DNA from: Geodermatophilus sabuli
Lineage (GTDB): Bacteria; Actinomycetota; Actinomycetes; Mycobacteriales; Geodermatophilaceae
Direction: 5' to 3'
Length of the DNA stretch: 64,000 nt
Assembly: GCF_010686765.1 (NCBI RefSeq)
Contig: NZ_JAAGWF010000002.1
Coordinates: 124,001 to 188,000 of the forward strand
Shown: positions 24,397 to 32,929 of the stretch, in pieces
Numbering within the stretch: the first letter of the stretch is position 1
Layout: every line of letters starts with the position of its first letter
Notes under the pieces: generated by a model
Databases searched by the model: none
What the model saw: only the letters and a program-made list of their open reading frames with translations
What the model was told of the DNA's origin: nothing
Program-made: the position numbers and the translations under genes

Positions 24397-25371
24397 TCAG
24401 GTGACCCGTGTGGTGAGCCGGACCGTGGTGCCGTCGGCGCCGGAGCAGACGTCGACGTGGTCGCAGAGCTGGCGGGCCAGCCACACGCCCATCCCGCCGC
24501 GCGAGAGGTCCTCGCCGTGGGCCGGGCCGTACCCGGCGAAGGGGTCGGTCAGGCCGTCCCCCCGGTCCCGGATGCGGCACACCAGGCGGTCGCCGCCGAC
24601 CCACAGCGTGAGGTCCACCGGCGGGCGGCCGTGGCGGACGGCGTTCGAGGCGGTCTCGTCGACGGCCAGCAGGAAGTCCTCCACCGTGTCCCGGGGGGCG
24701 GCCACCGTCGCGAGCTCGGCCGTGACCGCGTGCCGCAGGGCGACGAAGTCCCCGACGCCCGCCACGGCCAGCCGAGGGGGCGTTCCCTCCAGCGGCTCCG
24801 GGGGGATGGGGAGCTCCCGCAGGTACCGCGCGGGATCGACGAACCGGGGGCTCGGCACCCGGCCGCCGTCGGTCACCAGCGTGGGGTGGGTGAGCTCGAC
24901 CGACTCGAGGACCGGGCCGGGCAGTCGCCCGGCGTCGAACAGGCACAGGCCCCACAGGGGCCGGTCGGCCAGGGCCTGGTTGATCACCGCGTCGTAGCGC
25001 TGCCACTCGAGCCAGGTCCGCTCGGTCGGCCCGACGTCGGCCTCACCGACCACCCGGACCCGGGCGCCGTCGGGGACCGGATGGCCGGCCGCGAGCTGCC
25101 GGAACCGGGCGATCGCCGTCGCCGTGCGTCGCGGGTACGCCACCGAGCGGTCGAGCACGCGCAGCCGCGGATCGTCGCCCACGGCCTGCCGCAGGACGTC
25201 GACGGCCCCGTCCCCGGCGGCCACGACGACCGGCTCACCGGCGGCGAACCCGTCCAGGACGAAGGGCACCAGCCCGGCCGCCAGCTGGTCGGCCGAGTTG
25301 AACACGAGCGCGTCGTGGACGTACTGGCGAGACGCTGCCGAGCCGTCGCCGTCCCGCTGGGCTCTGTCCAC
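24397..25371 (-). CDS. MEDS-domain anti-sigma/sensor kinase (RsbW-like ATPase)
   Basis: 324 residues. The N-terminal half is a MEDS-type sensory domain (HDALVFNSADQLAAGLVPF, later ICLFD-like LWGLCLFD). The C-terminal half, from about residue 200, is a GHKL-type ATPase of the RsbW class: VDETASNAVRHG (N box), IRDRGDGL (D box) and SRGGMGVWLARQL (G box). There is no His-phospho-acceptor domain. Such proteins act as serine kinases of anti-anti-sigma factors or as sigma antagonists in stress response. No partner STAS or sigma gene is nearby. The GTG at 25371 has a weak ribosome site. Confidence 0.87.
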   Translation of the reverse strand: MDRAQRDGDGSAASRQYVHDALVFNSADQLAAGLVPFVLDGFAAGEPVVVAAGDGAVDVLRQAVGDDPRLRVLDRSVAYPRRTATAIARFRQLAAGHPVPDGARVRVVGEADVGPTERTWLEWQRYDAVINQALADRPLWGLCLFDAGRLPGPVLESVELTHPTLVTDGGRVPSPRFVDPARYLRELPIPPEPLEGTPPRLAVAGVGDFVALRHAVTAELATVAAPRDTVEDFLLAVDETASNAVRHGRPPVDLTLWVGGDRLVCRIRDRGDGLTDPFAGYGPAHGEDLSRGGMGVWLARQLCDHVDVCSGADGTTVRLTTRVT

Positions 25372-25482
25372 GCGTCACCCCCTGCGACCGTCCCTCGACC
25401 ACGGTAGCCACCCGCGGCGCGGCCGGCCGCTCGGCCGCTCCCGTTCCGGGACGTCACCGGCCGGCTGCAGGACGATGGGGGG

Positions 25483-26205
25483 ATGGCGGCTGCGCAACCG
25501 GTCTACGTCGCGCTCGGCGACTCCATCTCCATCGACGACTACGCGGGCGGCCCGGGCCGCGGCGGGTGCAGCCTGCTGGTCCGCAACCGGGACGACGACT
25601 TCCCGGAGTGGTCGGGCCGCGACCTCCTCACCGCCGACCCGCGGACGGCGTTCTCCCTGCTGGCGACCGACGGCGCGACCACCCGCACGCTGCTGGACGC
25701 CCAGCTGCCGCGGCTCCGCGCCCTTCCGGCGCGGCCGACGCTGGTCTCGGTGACGATCGGGGGCAACGACCTGCTCTCGGCCTACGGGGACACCGTCGGG
25801 GCGCGCGCGGTCGTCGCCTCGGTGCAGCGGGCCCTGGACCGGGCGCTCGGCACCGTCGCGACCCTGCTCGCACCGTCCGGCCGGGTGGTCGTCGGCACGG
25901 TCTACGACCCCAGCGACGGCACGGCCGACGCCGCCCGGCTCGGGCTGCCCCCGTGGCCGGACGCCCCGGCCGTGATCGCGGAGCTCAACGACGCCCTCCG
26001 CGCGGTCGCGGTCCGGCACGGCGCGGCGGTGGCGGAGATCGCCCGGCGCTTCCACGGGCACGGCGTCCTGGCCGGCGACCCCGCCTCCCCGGAACCCCGG
26101 CCGGCGCGGCGGGGATCGTGGTTCTGCAACGTGATCGAACCGAACGCGTGGGGGGCCGACGGCGTCCGCGCGGCGCTGTGGGCCGCCCTGCACGAGGCCC
26201 CGTGA
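25483..26205 (+). CDS. SGNH/GDSL family hydrolase
   Basis: 240 residues. Block I is YVALGDSIS with the nucleophile Ser near residue 14, and block III is TIGGNDLLSAYG near 90. The last block, where a D-x-x-H is normal, reads NVIEPNAWGADGVRAALW, with no His at the usual place, so the catalytic His is uncertain (RRFHGHG is a possible source). There is no signal peptide. It is probably an esterase or lipase with an unknown substrate. GACGAT six bases before the ATG resembles a leaderless -10. Confidence 0.82.
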   Translation: MAAAQPVYVALGDSISIDDYAGGPGRGGCSLLVRNRDDDFPEWSGRDLLTADPRTAFSLLATDGATTRTLLDAQLPRLRALPARPTLVSVTIGGNDLLSAYGDTVGARAVVASVQRALDRALGTVATLLAPSGRVVVGTVYDPSDGTADAARLGLPPWPDAPAVIAELNDALRAVAVRHGAAVAEIARRFHGHGVLAGDPASPEPRPARRGSWFCNVIEPNAWGADGVRAALWAALHEAP

Positions 26206-26252
26206 GCGGTCCGCGGGCGGGTGCCGGCGGGGCCGGTGGCGGCCCGCGCGCC

Positions 26253-26723
26253 TCAGCGGGCCAGGTGCGCGCGGATCGCCGCGACCACCATGGCGTGGTC
26301 GGCCAGCTGCGGCAGCCCGGAGACGACGACGGTGCCGACCGGGCCCACCGAGGTCACGCGCACCGGGAAGGCGCCCCCGTGCGCGGCGTAGCGGGCCGGG
26401 TCCAGCCCGAACTCCGCCTCGAACGTGGTGCCCCGTTCGATCGAGGCCTGGCGGACGTAGAGGCTGCTGTGGCCGAACCGGTCGACCACCCGCGTCTTGC
26501 GCGCCATCCAGGAGTCGTTGTCGGGGGCGGTGCCGGGCAGCGCCGCGTGGAAGAGGCGCTGGCCGTGCCGGGTGATGCCGACGGCCACCGGCGCGTCGTC
26601 CCGCCGGGCGGCGGCCACCAGCGCGCAGCCGAGCTCCCAGGCGTCGTCGTTGGAGAAGCCGGCGAACTGCAGCTCCTCCTCCTCGGCCGCGAGCTCGGCG
26701 AGGGACGGGGCGGTGTCGGCCAT
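26253..26723 (-). CDS. UPF0303 (heme-degrading-domain-like) family protein
   Basis: 156 residues. It closely follows the UPF0303 family pattern: ELQFAGFSNDDAWELG, FHAALPGTAPDNDSW, RKTRVVDRFGHSSLYV, AAHGGAFPVRV and VVVSGLPQLADHAMVV. The fold is related to HbpS/GlcG proteins, which bind heme or small molecules. The ATG at 26723 is chosen because GGAAGG lies five bases upstream, whereas the GTG at 26729 is too close. It is divergent from the YihY gene, 53 bases away. Confidence 0.88.
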   Translation of the reverse strand: MADTAPSLAELAAEEEELQFAGFSNDDAWELGCALVAAARRDDAPVAVGITRHGQRLFHAALPGTAPDNDSWMARKTRVVDRFGHSSLYVRQASIERGTTFEAEFGLDPARYAAHGGAFPVRVTSVGPVGTVVVSGLPQLADHAMVVAAIRAHLAR

Positions 26724-26776
26724 GGTCACCTTCCTACCGGGGTAGTGCCCCGGGCGCCGGAGGACAGGGGGAGGGC

Positions 26777-27817
26777 ATGACGATCGCGCAGCGGCTGGAC
26801 CGCTTCCAGCGGCGGCACCCGGGGCTGGGGTTCCCGATCGCGGTGGTCTACAAGTTCGCCGACGACGACGCCCACTTCCTCGCCGCGCTGATCACCTACT
26901 ACGGCTTCCTCGCGCTGTTCCCCGTGCTGCTGCTCATGTCGACGGTCCTGGCCTGGGTCCTGGCCGGCAACCCCGACCTGCAACAGCGGCTGATCGACTC
27001 GGCGCTGGCGGAGTTCCCGGTCATCGGGCCGCAGCTGGGCAGCCCCGAGCGGCTCGGCGGCGGCTTCGTCGGCGTCCTGGTGGGTGCCCTCGTCGCGCTC
27101 TACGGCGCCCTCGGGCTGGGCCAGGCCATCCAGCACACGATGAACACCGCCTGGGCCGTGCCCCGGCACAGCCGGCCGGACCCGATCACCGCCCGCGGCC
27201 GCAGCCTGCTGCTGCTGTGCACCCTCGGCGTGCTCGTGCTGGCCAGCACCGTCCTGTCCGCGCTCGGCAGCGGCGCCGCGGCCTACGGCGGGGGGTTCAG
27301 CGGCTGGGTGCACGTGCTCGTGACGGTCGCCTCGGTGGGCGTCAACGCCGGGGTCTTCGTCCTCGGCTTCCGGATCACCACCGCCCGCCGGCTCACCGTC
27401 GGCCAGGTGCTGACCGGCGCACTGTCGGCCGCGGTGCTCTGGCAGCTGCTGCAGTCCTTCGGCGGCTTCTACGTCGCCCGCGTGGTGGCCAACGCCAGCG
27501 CCGTGAACGCGGTGTTCGCCCTCGTCCTGGGCATGATCGCGTTCATCTACCTGGCCGCGGTCGCGCTCGTGCTCTGCGTGGAGGTCAACGTCGTCCGGGT
27601 CGACGGCCTCTACCCGCGCTCGCTGATGACGCCGTTCGTCGACCACCAGGACCTCACCGACGGCGACGAGCGGGTGTACGCCGAGGCCGCGCGGGCCCAG
27701 CAGGCGGTCCGCCACCAGCGCGTCGACGTCGAGTTCGAGGGCGGTGCCCCCTCAGACGAAGGTGACCCCGCCGTCGACCACGACCGTCTGGCCGGTGATG
27801 AAGCCGCTCCCGCGTGA
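26777..27817 (+). CDS. YihY/virulence factor BrkB family membrane protein
   Basis: 346 residues with about six membrane helices. Family marks are DDDAHFLAALITYYGFLALFPVLLL and the later GGFYVARVVANASAVNAVFALVLG (given here as parts). The last 35 residues (from about VRHQRVDVE) are hydrophilic and are read antisense across the end of the convergent SDR: 66 bases overlap. The family was once misnamed ribonuclease BN; its role in the membrane is unclear. The ATG is preceded by GGGGAG. Confidence 0.88.
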   Translation: MTIAQRLDRFQRRHPGLGFPIAVVYKFADDDAHFLAALITYYGFLALFPVLLLMSTVLAWVLAGNPDLQQRLIDSALAEFPVIGPQLGSPERLGGGFVGVLVGALVALYGALGLGQAIQHTMNTAWAVPRHSRPDPITARGRSLLLLCTLGVLVLASTVLSALGSGAAAYGGGFSGWVHVLVTVASVGVNAGVFVLGFRITTARRLTVGQVLTGALSAAVLWQLLQSFGGFYVARVVANASAVNAVFALVLGMIAFIYLAAVALVLCVEVNVVRVDGLYPRSLMTPFVDHQDLTDGDERVYAEAARAQQAVRHQRVDVEFEGGAPSDEGDPAVDHDRLAGDEAAPA

Positions 27818-28525
27818 GCACAGGAAGGAGATCGCCGGGCCGAGGTCCTCGGGGACCATCGGCCGCGGCACGGCCCGCCCGCGGGCCGCCGTGGCGACGT
27901 AGTCCCGGTCGTTGAGCGAGAACGTCGCCTCGGTCTCGACCAGCCCCGGGGCGATCGCGTTGACCGTGATGCCGTCCCGGCCCACCTCCCGGGCCACCGT
28001 GCGGGTCAGGGCGATCACCGCACCCTTCGAGGCGGTGTAGTGGGCGAAGTACGGCACGCCCATGTGCACGGTCGAGGAGGCGATGTTGACGATCCGGCCG
28101 TGCCCCTGCTCCTGCATGGCCGGGTGCACGGCGCGCATGCCCAGCCACACCCCGCGGGTGTTCACCGCCATGACGCGGTCCCAGTCGGCCACGCTGATCT
28201 CGGTGAACGGTGACTTGGCGCCCAGGTCCATGTAGATGGCGGCGTTGTTGACCAGGGCGTCGACCCGGCCGTGCCGCTCCAGGACGGCCGACACCAGCCG
28301 GGCCCAGGACTGCTCGTCGGCGACGTCGGTCTGCACGGCGCTCACCTGGCGCCCCTCGGCGGTGAGCCGGTCGACCAGCGGACCGGCGTCCCCGACGTCG
28401 GCCACCACCACGGCGGCCCCCTGCGCGGTCAGGTGAGCGGTGAGCGCGGCGCCGATGCCCCGCGCACCCCCCGTGACGACGACGACGGTGCCCGGTTCCA
28501 CGGTGTTCTGTGCTGGCTCGGTCAT
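27752..28525 (-). CDS. SDR family oxidoreductase
   Basis: 257 residues. NAD(P)-binding TGGARGIGAA near residue 18, NNAAIYMD near 93, catalytic Ser in IASSTVHMG and Y-x-x-x-K in YTASKGAVI. The C-terminus FITGQTVVVDGG is typical of classical SDRs. The 3' end overlaps the convergent YihY gene by 66 bases. The gene is divergent from a small unknown gene at 28603. There is no pathway partner to suggest a substrate. Confidence 0.9.
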   Translation of the reverse strand: MTEPAQNTVEPGTVVVVTGGARGIGAALTAHLTAQGAAVVVADVGDAGPLVDRLTAEGRQVSAVQTDVADEQSWARLVSAVLERHGRVDALVNNAAIYMDLGAKSPFTEISVADWDRVMAVNTRGVWLGMRAVHPAMQEQGHGRIVNIASSTVHMGVPYFAHYTASKGAVIALTRTVAREVGRDGITVNAIAPGLVETEATFSLNDRDYVATAARGRAVPRPMVPEDLGPAISFLCSRGSGFITGQTVVVDGGVTFV

Positions 28526-28602
28526 GCCGGGCAGGATGCCCGCCGCCGCGCGGGCCCGACCCGGCGGGGGTCCGGCGTGGGCGCGCGGAGGACGCTGGTC
28601 CG

Positions 28603-28854
28603 ATGGACATCACCACCGTCAACGACCGGCACCTGTACCAGGCGAGGGTCCTCGTCCGGGACCCGGAGGACCCGGCCGGTCGGGCCGACCTGCCGCACCG
28701 GGTCGTCCGCTTCGGCCCACCGGGCTGGCTGACCGTCGCGGACGGCTCCCGGGACGGCGCGGAGATCGTCCTGTACCCGACCAGCCAGGTGCTGGCGGTC
28801 TCCCACCTCCGGGAGGTGGACGCCGCCCGGCCGCCGGGCACCGATGCCCGGTAG
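28603..28854 (+). CDS. Small hypothetical protein (83 residues)
   Basis: 83 residues beginning MDITTVNDRHLYQARVLV. A mixed alpha/beta composition with several beta-strand-like stretches (RVVRFGPPGWLTVA, EIVLYPTSQVLAV); no membrane segment or signal. Family not recognised. GACGCT six bases upstream of the ATG resembles a leaderless -10, and GGAGGA lies about ten bases upstream. It is divergent from the SDR and followed after 117 bases by the antiporter. Confidence 0.65.
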   Translation: MDITTVNDRHLYQARVLVRDPEDPAGRADLPHRVVRFGPPGWLTVADGSRDGAEIVLYPTSQVLAVSHLREVDAARPPGTDAR

Positions 28855-28971
28855 GCCGCGCCGGGTCCGACGGGCCGGCGCGGTACCCGCCGTCCTGGAC
28901 CGCGTCCCCCTCGATCGGGCACGATCCGGCTCCTCCGGGGCGCCCCGCGCCGGCGGGCGACGGGAGTGCCG

Positions 28972-30135
28972 GTGGACGGTGTCGTCGTCGTCGACGCCCT
29001 CGTCGCCGTGCTCGCGGTGTCGCTGCTGGCCCCCGTCGTCGTCGGGCTGCTGCCGCGGCTGCCCGTGCCGCAGGTCGTGCTGTTGCTGGCCGGCGGCATC
29101 CTCGTCGGTCCCCAGGTCGCGGGCTGGAGCTCGCCGGGGGACGTCCAGGTGCTCGCCGACGTCGGCCTGGGCTTCGTGTTCCTGCTCGCCGGCTACGAGG
29201 TGGACCTGCGGCTGTTCGCCCAGGACGCCGGACGCCGGGCCCTGGTGGCCTGGGCGGTGTCGGTCGGGCTGGCCGTCGGCGTCGTCGGCCTGCTGTCGGC
29301 CGCCGGGCTGGTCCGTGCGTTCCTGCCGGTCGCGCTCGGCCTGACGACCACCGCGCTGGGCACCCTGCTGCCCGTCCTCCGCGAGCGCGGCCTGCTCGCC
29401 GGCCGGCTGGGCCGGTACCTGCTGGCCGCCGGTGGGGTGGGGGAGCTGTTCCCGGTGCTGGCGATCGCGCTGTTCCTCGGTACCCAGAACCGGTTCACCG
29501 CGCTGGCCTCCCTGGGTGCCGTCGCGGTGCTCGCGGTGCTGCTGGTCGTGGCCCGGCGTGCGGTCCGCGAGGGCGGCCGGCTCGCCACGGTCGTCGCGCT
29601 CGGACAGCACGAGACGGCGCAGATCACCCTGCGCGGCACCCTGTTGCTGCTCATCGCCCTGATCGCCGTGACCGACGAGTTCCACCTCGACGCGGTGCTC
29701 GGCGCCTTCCTCGCCGGCGTCGTCCTCCGGCACTGGGCGGGTGGGTCCTCGCCGGTCCTCGAGTCGAAGCTGGACGCCGTCGGGTACGGCTTCTTCGTCC
29801 CGGTGTTCTTCGTGTACTCGGGCATGAGCCTGGACCTCGCCTCGATCGCCGGGGCGCCGCTGCGGCTGCTGCTGTTCCTCGGGCTCCTGCTCGCCGTCCG
29901 CGGGCTGCCGGCCCTGCTGGTCTACCGCGGCGTGCTGACCCTCCGGGAACGCGTCCAGACCACGCTGGTGACCGCGACGGCACTGCCGGTGCTGGTGGCC
30001 CTCACCGAGATCGGGCTGCGCAACGGCACGATGCTGCGGGAGAACGCGGCCGCCCTGGTGGGTGCGGGGGTGCTCACCGTGCTGCTGTTCCCCGCCCTGG
30101 CCGTCGCCCTGGACCGGCGGACGGTCAGCCGCTGA
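28972..30135 (+). CDS. Cation:proton antiporter (CPA2/Kef-type)
   Basis: 387 residues with eleven to twelve membrane helices, for example VVLLLAGGILVGPQVAG, LGFVFLLAGYEVDL and FFVPVFFVYSGMSLDL. These are the usual CPA2 helices with the ion-binding region around the GYEVD segment. There is no C-terminal TrkA-N domain, so it is the membrane half only. The GTG at 28972 has GGGAG five bases upstream; a GTG six bases earlier overlaps that site. It would exchange K+ or Na+ for protons. Its last 11 bases overlap the convergent SDR. Confidence 0.87.
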   Translation: MDGVVVVDALVAVLAVSLLAPVVVGLLPRLPVPQVVLLLAGGILVGPQVAGWSSPGDVQVLADVGLGFVFLLAGYEVDLRLFAQDAGRRALVAWAVSVGLAVGVVGLLSAAGLVRAFLPVALGLTTTALGTLLPVLRERGLLAGRLGRYLLAAGGVGELFPVLAIALFLGTQNRFTALASLGAVAVLAVLLVVARRAVREGGRLATVVALGQHETAQITLRGTLLLLIALIAVTDEFHLDAVLGAFLAGVVLRHWAGGSSPVLESKLDAVGYGFFVPVFFVYSGMSLDLASIAGAPLRLLLFLGLLLAVRGLPALLVYRGVLTLRERVQTTLVTATALPVLVALTEIGLRNGTMLRENAAALVGAGVLTVLLFPALAVALDRRTVSR

Positions 30136-30883
30136 GACCGCCGTCGATCGCGACGGTGGTCCCGGTGACCATGGCGCTCGCGTCGGAGGCGAGGTAGAGC
30201 GCCGCCTGCGCGATCTCGTCGGTCGTGGTGTGCCGGCCCAGCGGGATCATCGCGTCGAAGGCCGCGGCCGCCTGGTCCCGGGGCAGCCCGGTCGCCGCCA
30301 TCTCGATCGCGTCCTGGAACGGCGTCGACGTCGGCCCCGGGTGCAGGGTGTTGACCCGGATCCGGCGGCCGGCGACCTCCTTGGCCGCGGAGCGCATCAG
30401 CCCGACCTGGCCGTGCTTGGCGGCGACGTAGGCGCTGCTGCCCGGGAAGCCGCGCAGCCCGGTCACGCTGGAGACGATGATCACGCTGCCGCCGTCGGTC
30501 AGCCGGGGCAGGCCGTGCTTGAGGACGTGGAAGGCGCCGCCGACGTGGACGGCGAGGGTGCGGGCGAACACGTCGGACGGGTAGTCGACGATCGGGCTGC
30601 TGGCGCCGCTGATGCCCGCGTTGCTCACCAGTACGTCGAGCCGGCCGAGGTCGGCGTACGCCGCCTCGACGGCGTCGCGGACGGCCGCCTCGTCGGTCAC
30701 GTCGGCCGTCGCGGCGGTGGCCGCGCCGGCGCCGAGTTCCTCGACCGCCGCGGCCAGGGCGTCCTCCTGGAGGCCCACCAGCGCCACCCGCGCGCCCTCG
30801 CGCACGAACAGGCGGGCGGTGGCCAGCCCGATGCCGCTCTCGCCGCCGGTGACCAGGGCGACCCTGCCGTCCAGCTGACCCAC
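30125..30883 (-). CDS. SDR family oxidoreductase
   Basis: 252 residues. NAD(P)-binding TGGESGIGLA (Glu in place of the usual second Gly or Ala), SNAGISG, Ser in VSSVTGLRG and Y-x-x-x-K in YVAAKHGQV. The C-terminal MVTGTTVAIDGGLSG is classical. GAGGAGG stands seven bases before the GTG start. It is convergent with the antiporter by 11 bases and divergent from the alpha/beta hydrolase. The substrate is unknown. Confidence 0.9.
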   Translation of the reverse strand: MGQLDGRVALVTGGESGIGLATARLFVREGARVALVGLQEDALAAAVEELGAGAATAATADVTDEAAVRDAVEAAYADLGRLDVLVSNAGISGASSPIVDYPSDVFARTLAVHVGGAFHVLKHGLPRLTDGGSVIIVSSVTGLRGFPGSSAYVAAKHGQVGLMRSAAKEVAGRRIRVNTLHPGPTSTPFQDAIEMAATGLPRDQAAAAFDAMIPLGRHTTTDEIAQAALYLASDASAMVTGTTVAIDGGLSG

Positions 30884-30975
30884 TGCGGGACCTCCTCGTG
30901 TCGGGCGCGGCCCCGCCGGGGACGCCGGGTGCCGAGTATCGCGCGGGACCGGTCCGGGCGGGGTAGGGACGGGGG

Positions 30976-31854
30976 ATGGACGGTCGCGGTGCGCAGCAGC
31001 CCCGGGAGGGCACCGTCCGGCTCCCGGACGGCCGGACGATGGCCTACGCCGAGTGGGGGGACCCCGACGGCTGGCCGGTGCTCGGCTGCCACGGCTCGCC
31101 GAGCTCCCGGCTGGAGCGGCACGTGGAGGACCCCGCGGCCTACCGGCGGTGGGGCCTGCGCGTCGTCGTGCCGGACCGCCCCGGCTTCGGCCGCTCCGAT
31201 CCGCAGCCGGGCCGGCGGGTGACCGACTGGCCCGACGACGTCCGCGAGCTGCTCGGCGCCCTCGCCGTCGACCGCTTCTCGGTGGTCAGCCTCTCCGGTG
31301 GCGCCGCGTACGCGCTGGCCTGCGCGTCCGCCTTCGGCGACCGGGTGCCGGCCGTCGGCGTGCTCGGGGGTGCGCCGCCGCCCGACGTCCCCTGGCCGTG
31401 GCCGGGGTGGGTGCCCCGGCGGATGCGGGCCGCGGCGTCCCGACCGTCGCCGGCCGCCGCGCTCCTCCGGCCGGTGTTCGCGCCCACCGCGCTGCGCCCG
31501 GCGCTCATCCCGCGCTACCTCCAGGTGCGGCTCAACGCCACCGACCGGCGGGTGATCGGCCGGCCCGCCGTCCGGCGGGTCCTCGCCGGCACGTTCACCG
31601 AGGGCCTGCGGAACGGGTCGGCCGCGCTCGCCCAGGACCGTGCGCTGCTCTTCCGGCCGTGGGGCTTCCCGCTGTCCTCGGTGCGCCAGCGGGTGCACCT
31701 GTGGCACGGCACGCAGGACTGGCTGGTGCCCGTGGCGCTCGGGCAGGTGCTCGCCGCGATGCTCCCCGACTGCGCGCCGCACTGGTTCCCCGGCGAGGGG
31801 CACTTCCTGGTCTTCGACCACGCGGAGGCGGTCTACTCCCGGTTGCGTCCCTGA
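30976..31854 (+). CDS. Alpha/beta hydrolase
   Basis: 292 residues. N-terminal RLPDGRTMAYAEWGDPDG and GCHGSPSSRLE (oxyanion region), nucleophile elbow in VSLSGGAAYALA near residue 105, acid around LPVALGQ and catalytic His in GEGHFLVFD near the end. The lid region is Arg/Pro-rich. No signal peptide. Such proteins act as esterases, haloalkane-like hydrolases or carboxylesterases; the substrate is not known. GGTAGGG lies before the ATG. Confidence 0.88.
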   Translation: MDGRGAQQPREGTVRLPDGRTMAYAEWGDPDGWPVLGCHGSPSSRLERHVEDPAAYRRWGLRVVVPDRPGFGRSDPQPGRRVTDWPDDVRELLGALAVDRFSVVSLSGGAAYALACASAFGDRVPAVGVLGGAPPPDVPWPWPGWVPRRMRAAASRPSPAAALLRPVFAPTALRPALIPRYLQVRLNATDRRVIGRPAVRRVLAGTFTEGLRNGSAALAQDRALLFRPWGFPLSSVRQRVHLWHGTQDWLVPVALGQVLAAMLPDCAPHWFPGEGHFLVFDHAEAVYSRLRP

Positions 31855-31907
31855 CGCGGGGTCCGCCCGGCGCGCGGACGAGGCACCTCCTCGGCCGTCG
31901 GCGTCGC

Positions 31908-31913
31908 TAGGTT
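31908..31913 (+). promoter_or_regulatory. -10 element of the VOC-protein gene
   Basis: TAGGTT about 33 bases before the GTG at 31946; the leader then contains the ribosome site GGAGGAGG. Confidence 0.45.
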
Positions 31914-31945
31914 GACGGCCCCGCCCGCCGAACGGAGGAGGATCC

Positions 31946-32356
31946 GTGACCTCTCGCCTCAACCCCTACATCAGCTTCCAGGACACCGCCCGGCAGGCCC
32001 TGGACTTCTACCGGAGCGTCTTCGGCGGGGAGCTCGCCGTGAGCACCTTCGGCGAGGCCGGCGCGGCCGGCGGACCGGACGCCGACAAGGTCATGCACGG
32101 GCAGCTCGAGACGCCCGCCGGGTACACGCTGATGGCCGCGGACACCCCCACGGGCATGGACCGCACCGACGGCAGCAGCATCTCGGTCAGCCTCAGCGGG
32201 GACGACGGCGACGAGCTGCGCGGCTACTTCGCCGCCCTGTCGGACGGGGGGACCGTGACCGTGCCGCTGGAGAAGCAGATGTGGGGCGACGAGTTCGGGA
32301 TGTGCGTCGACCGCTTCGGGATCGCCTGGATGGTCAACATCGCCCTGCCCGGCTGA
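31946..32356 (+). CDS. VOC family protein (PhnB-like glyoxalase/bleomycin-resistance fold)
   Basis: 136 residues. The opening LNPYISFQDTARQALDFYRSVFGGEL is the hallmark of the PhnB/3-demethylubiquinone-like subgroup. The second repeat ends WGDEFGMCVDRFGIAWMVN, which carries the second metal-side motif. These proteins bind small molecules as dimers, with roles from antibiotic binding to isomerisation. GGAGGAGG stands before the GTG at 31946. No partner is obvious; the next gene is convergent. Confidence 0.88.
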   Translation: MTSRLNPYISFQDTARQALDFYRSVFGGELAVSTFGEAGAAGGPDADKVMHGQLETPAGYTLMAADTPTGMDRTDGSSISVSLSGDDGDELRGYFAALSDGGTVTVPLEKQMWGDEFGMCVDRFGIAWMVNIALPG

Positions 32357-32375
32357 GGTCCCCGGCGCGCGGCTC

Positions 32376-32819
32376 TCAGCGGTCGTCGCCGACGACGAGG
32401 TGGACGGCGGCCTCCTCCGCGGACGCGGCCCCGCCGTCGATGCCGCCGTCCCGGGCCAGCAGCTCGGCCTCGGTGTCGGTCGGGCCGCGGTCGTCCTCGT
32501 CGACCAGCCGGCCGGCGCGGACGTCGCCCACCTCCTCGTCGAGGAGCTCGCCGTCGGTGTCGGAGGCGTCGCCGAGTCCGTCGCCCTCGGCGTCGCGGGC
32601 GTCGGGCAGCTCGCGGGACAGCCGGCCGGCCAGGCTCTCGCCGGCCGACTCCTCCGCGCCGGTGGTGCCCCAGTCGCTCGACGCCCAGGGACGATCGGCC
32701 GGCGACCAGCCCTCGTCCAGCGGGTCCACGCCCCGGTCGTCCAGGGTGTCCCCGGGCTCCAGCAGGCCGGAGTCGTTCTCGCCGTCGAGGTCGTCGGGGC
32801 TGTTCGCGAAGGGCTGCAC
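32376..32819 (-). CDS. DUF5709 domain-containing protein
   Basis: 147 residues, very acidic. It shows the DUF5709 pattern: DTLDDRGVDPLDEGWSPADR, GESLAGRLSRELPD, GELLDEEVGDVRAGRLV and GGIDGGAASAEEAAVH. It is soluble and probably partly disordered. The family is restricted to actinobacteria and its function is not known. The GTG start at 32819 is preferred because GGGAGGAG lies six bases before it; the longer frame to 32933 would read through an Arg/Pro-rich stretch with no ribosome site. Confidence 0.87.
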   Translation of the reverse strand: MQPFANSPDDLDGENDSGLLEPGDTLDDRGVDPLDEGWSPADRPWASSDWGTTGAEESAGESLAGRLSRELPDARDAEGDGLGDASDTDGELLDEEVGDVRAGRLVDEDDRGPTDTEAELLARDGGIDGGAASAEEAAVHLVVGDDR

Positions 32820-32929
32820 GGCGGGCTCCTCCCGTCCTGCCCGGGCGGTGACGGCCGGTCCGCCGGGGACGCCGGCCGGGCCCAGCCAGCGTCCTCCTCG
32901 CGGCCCCCACCGGGAAGGTGCCGGCGGCC

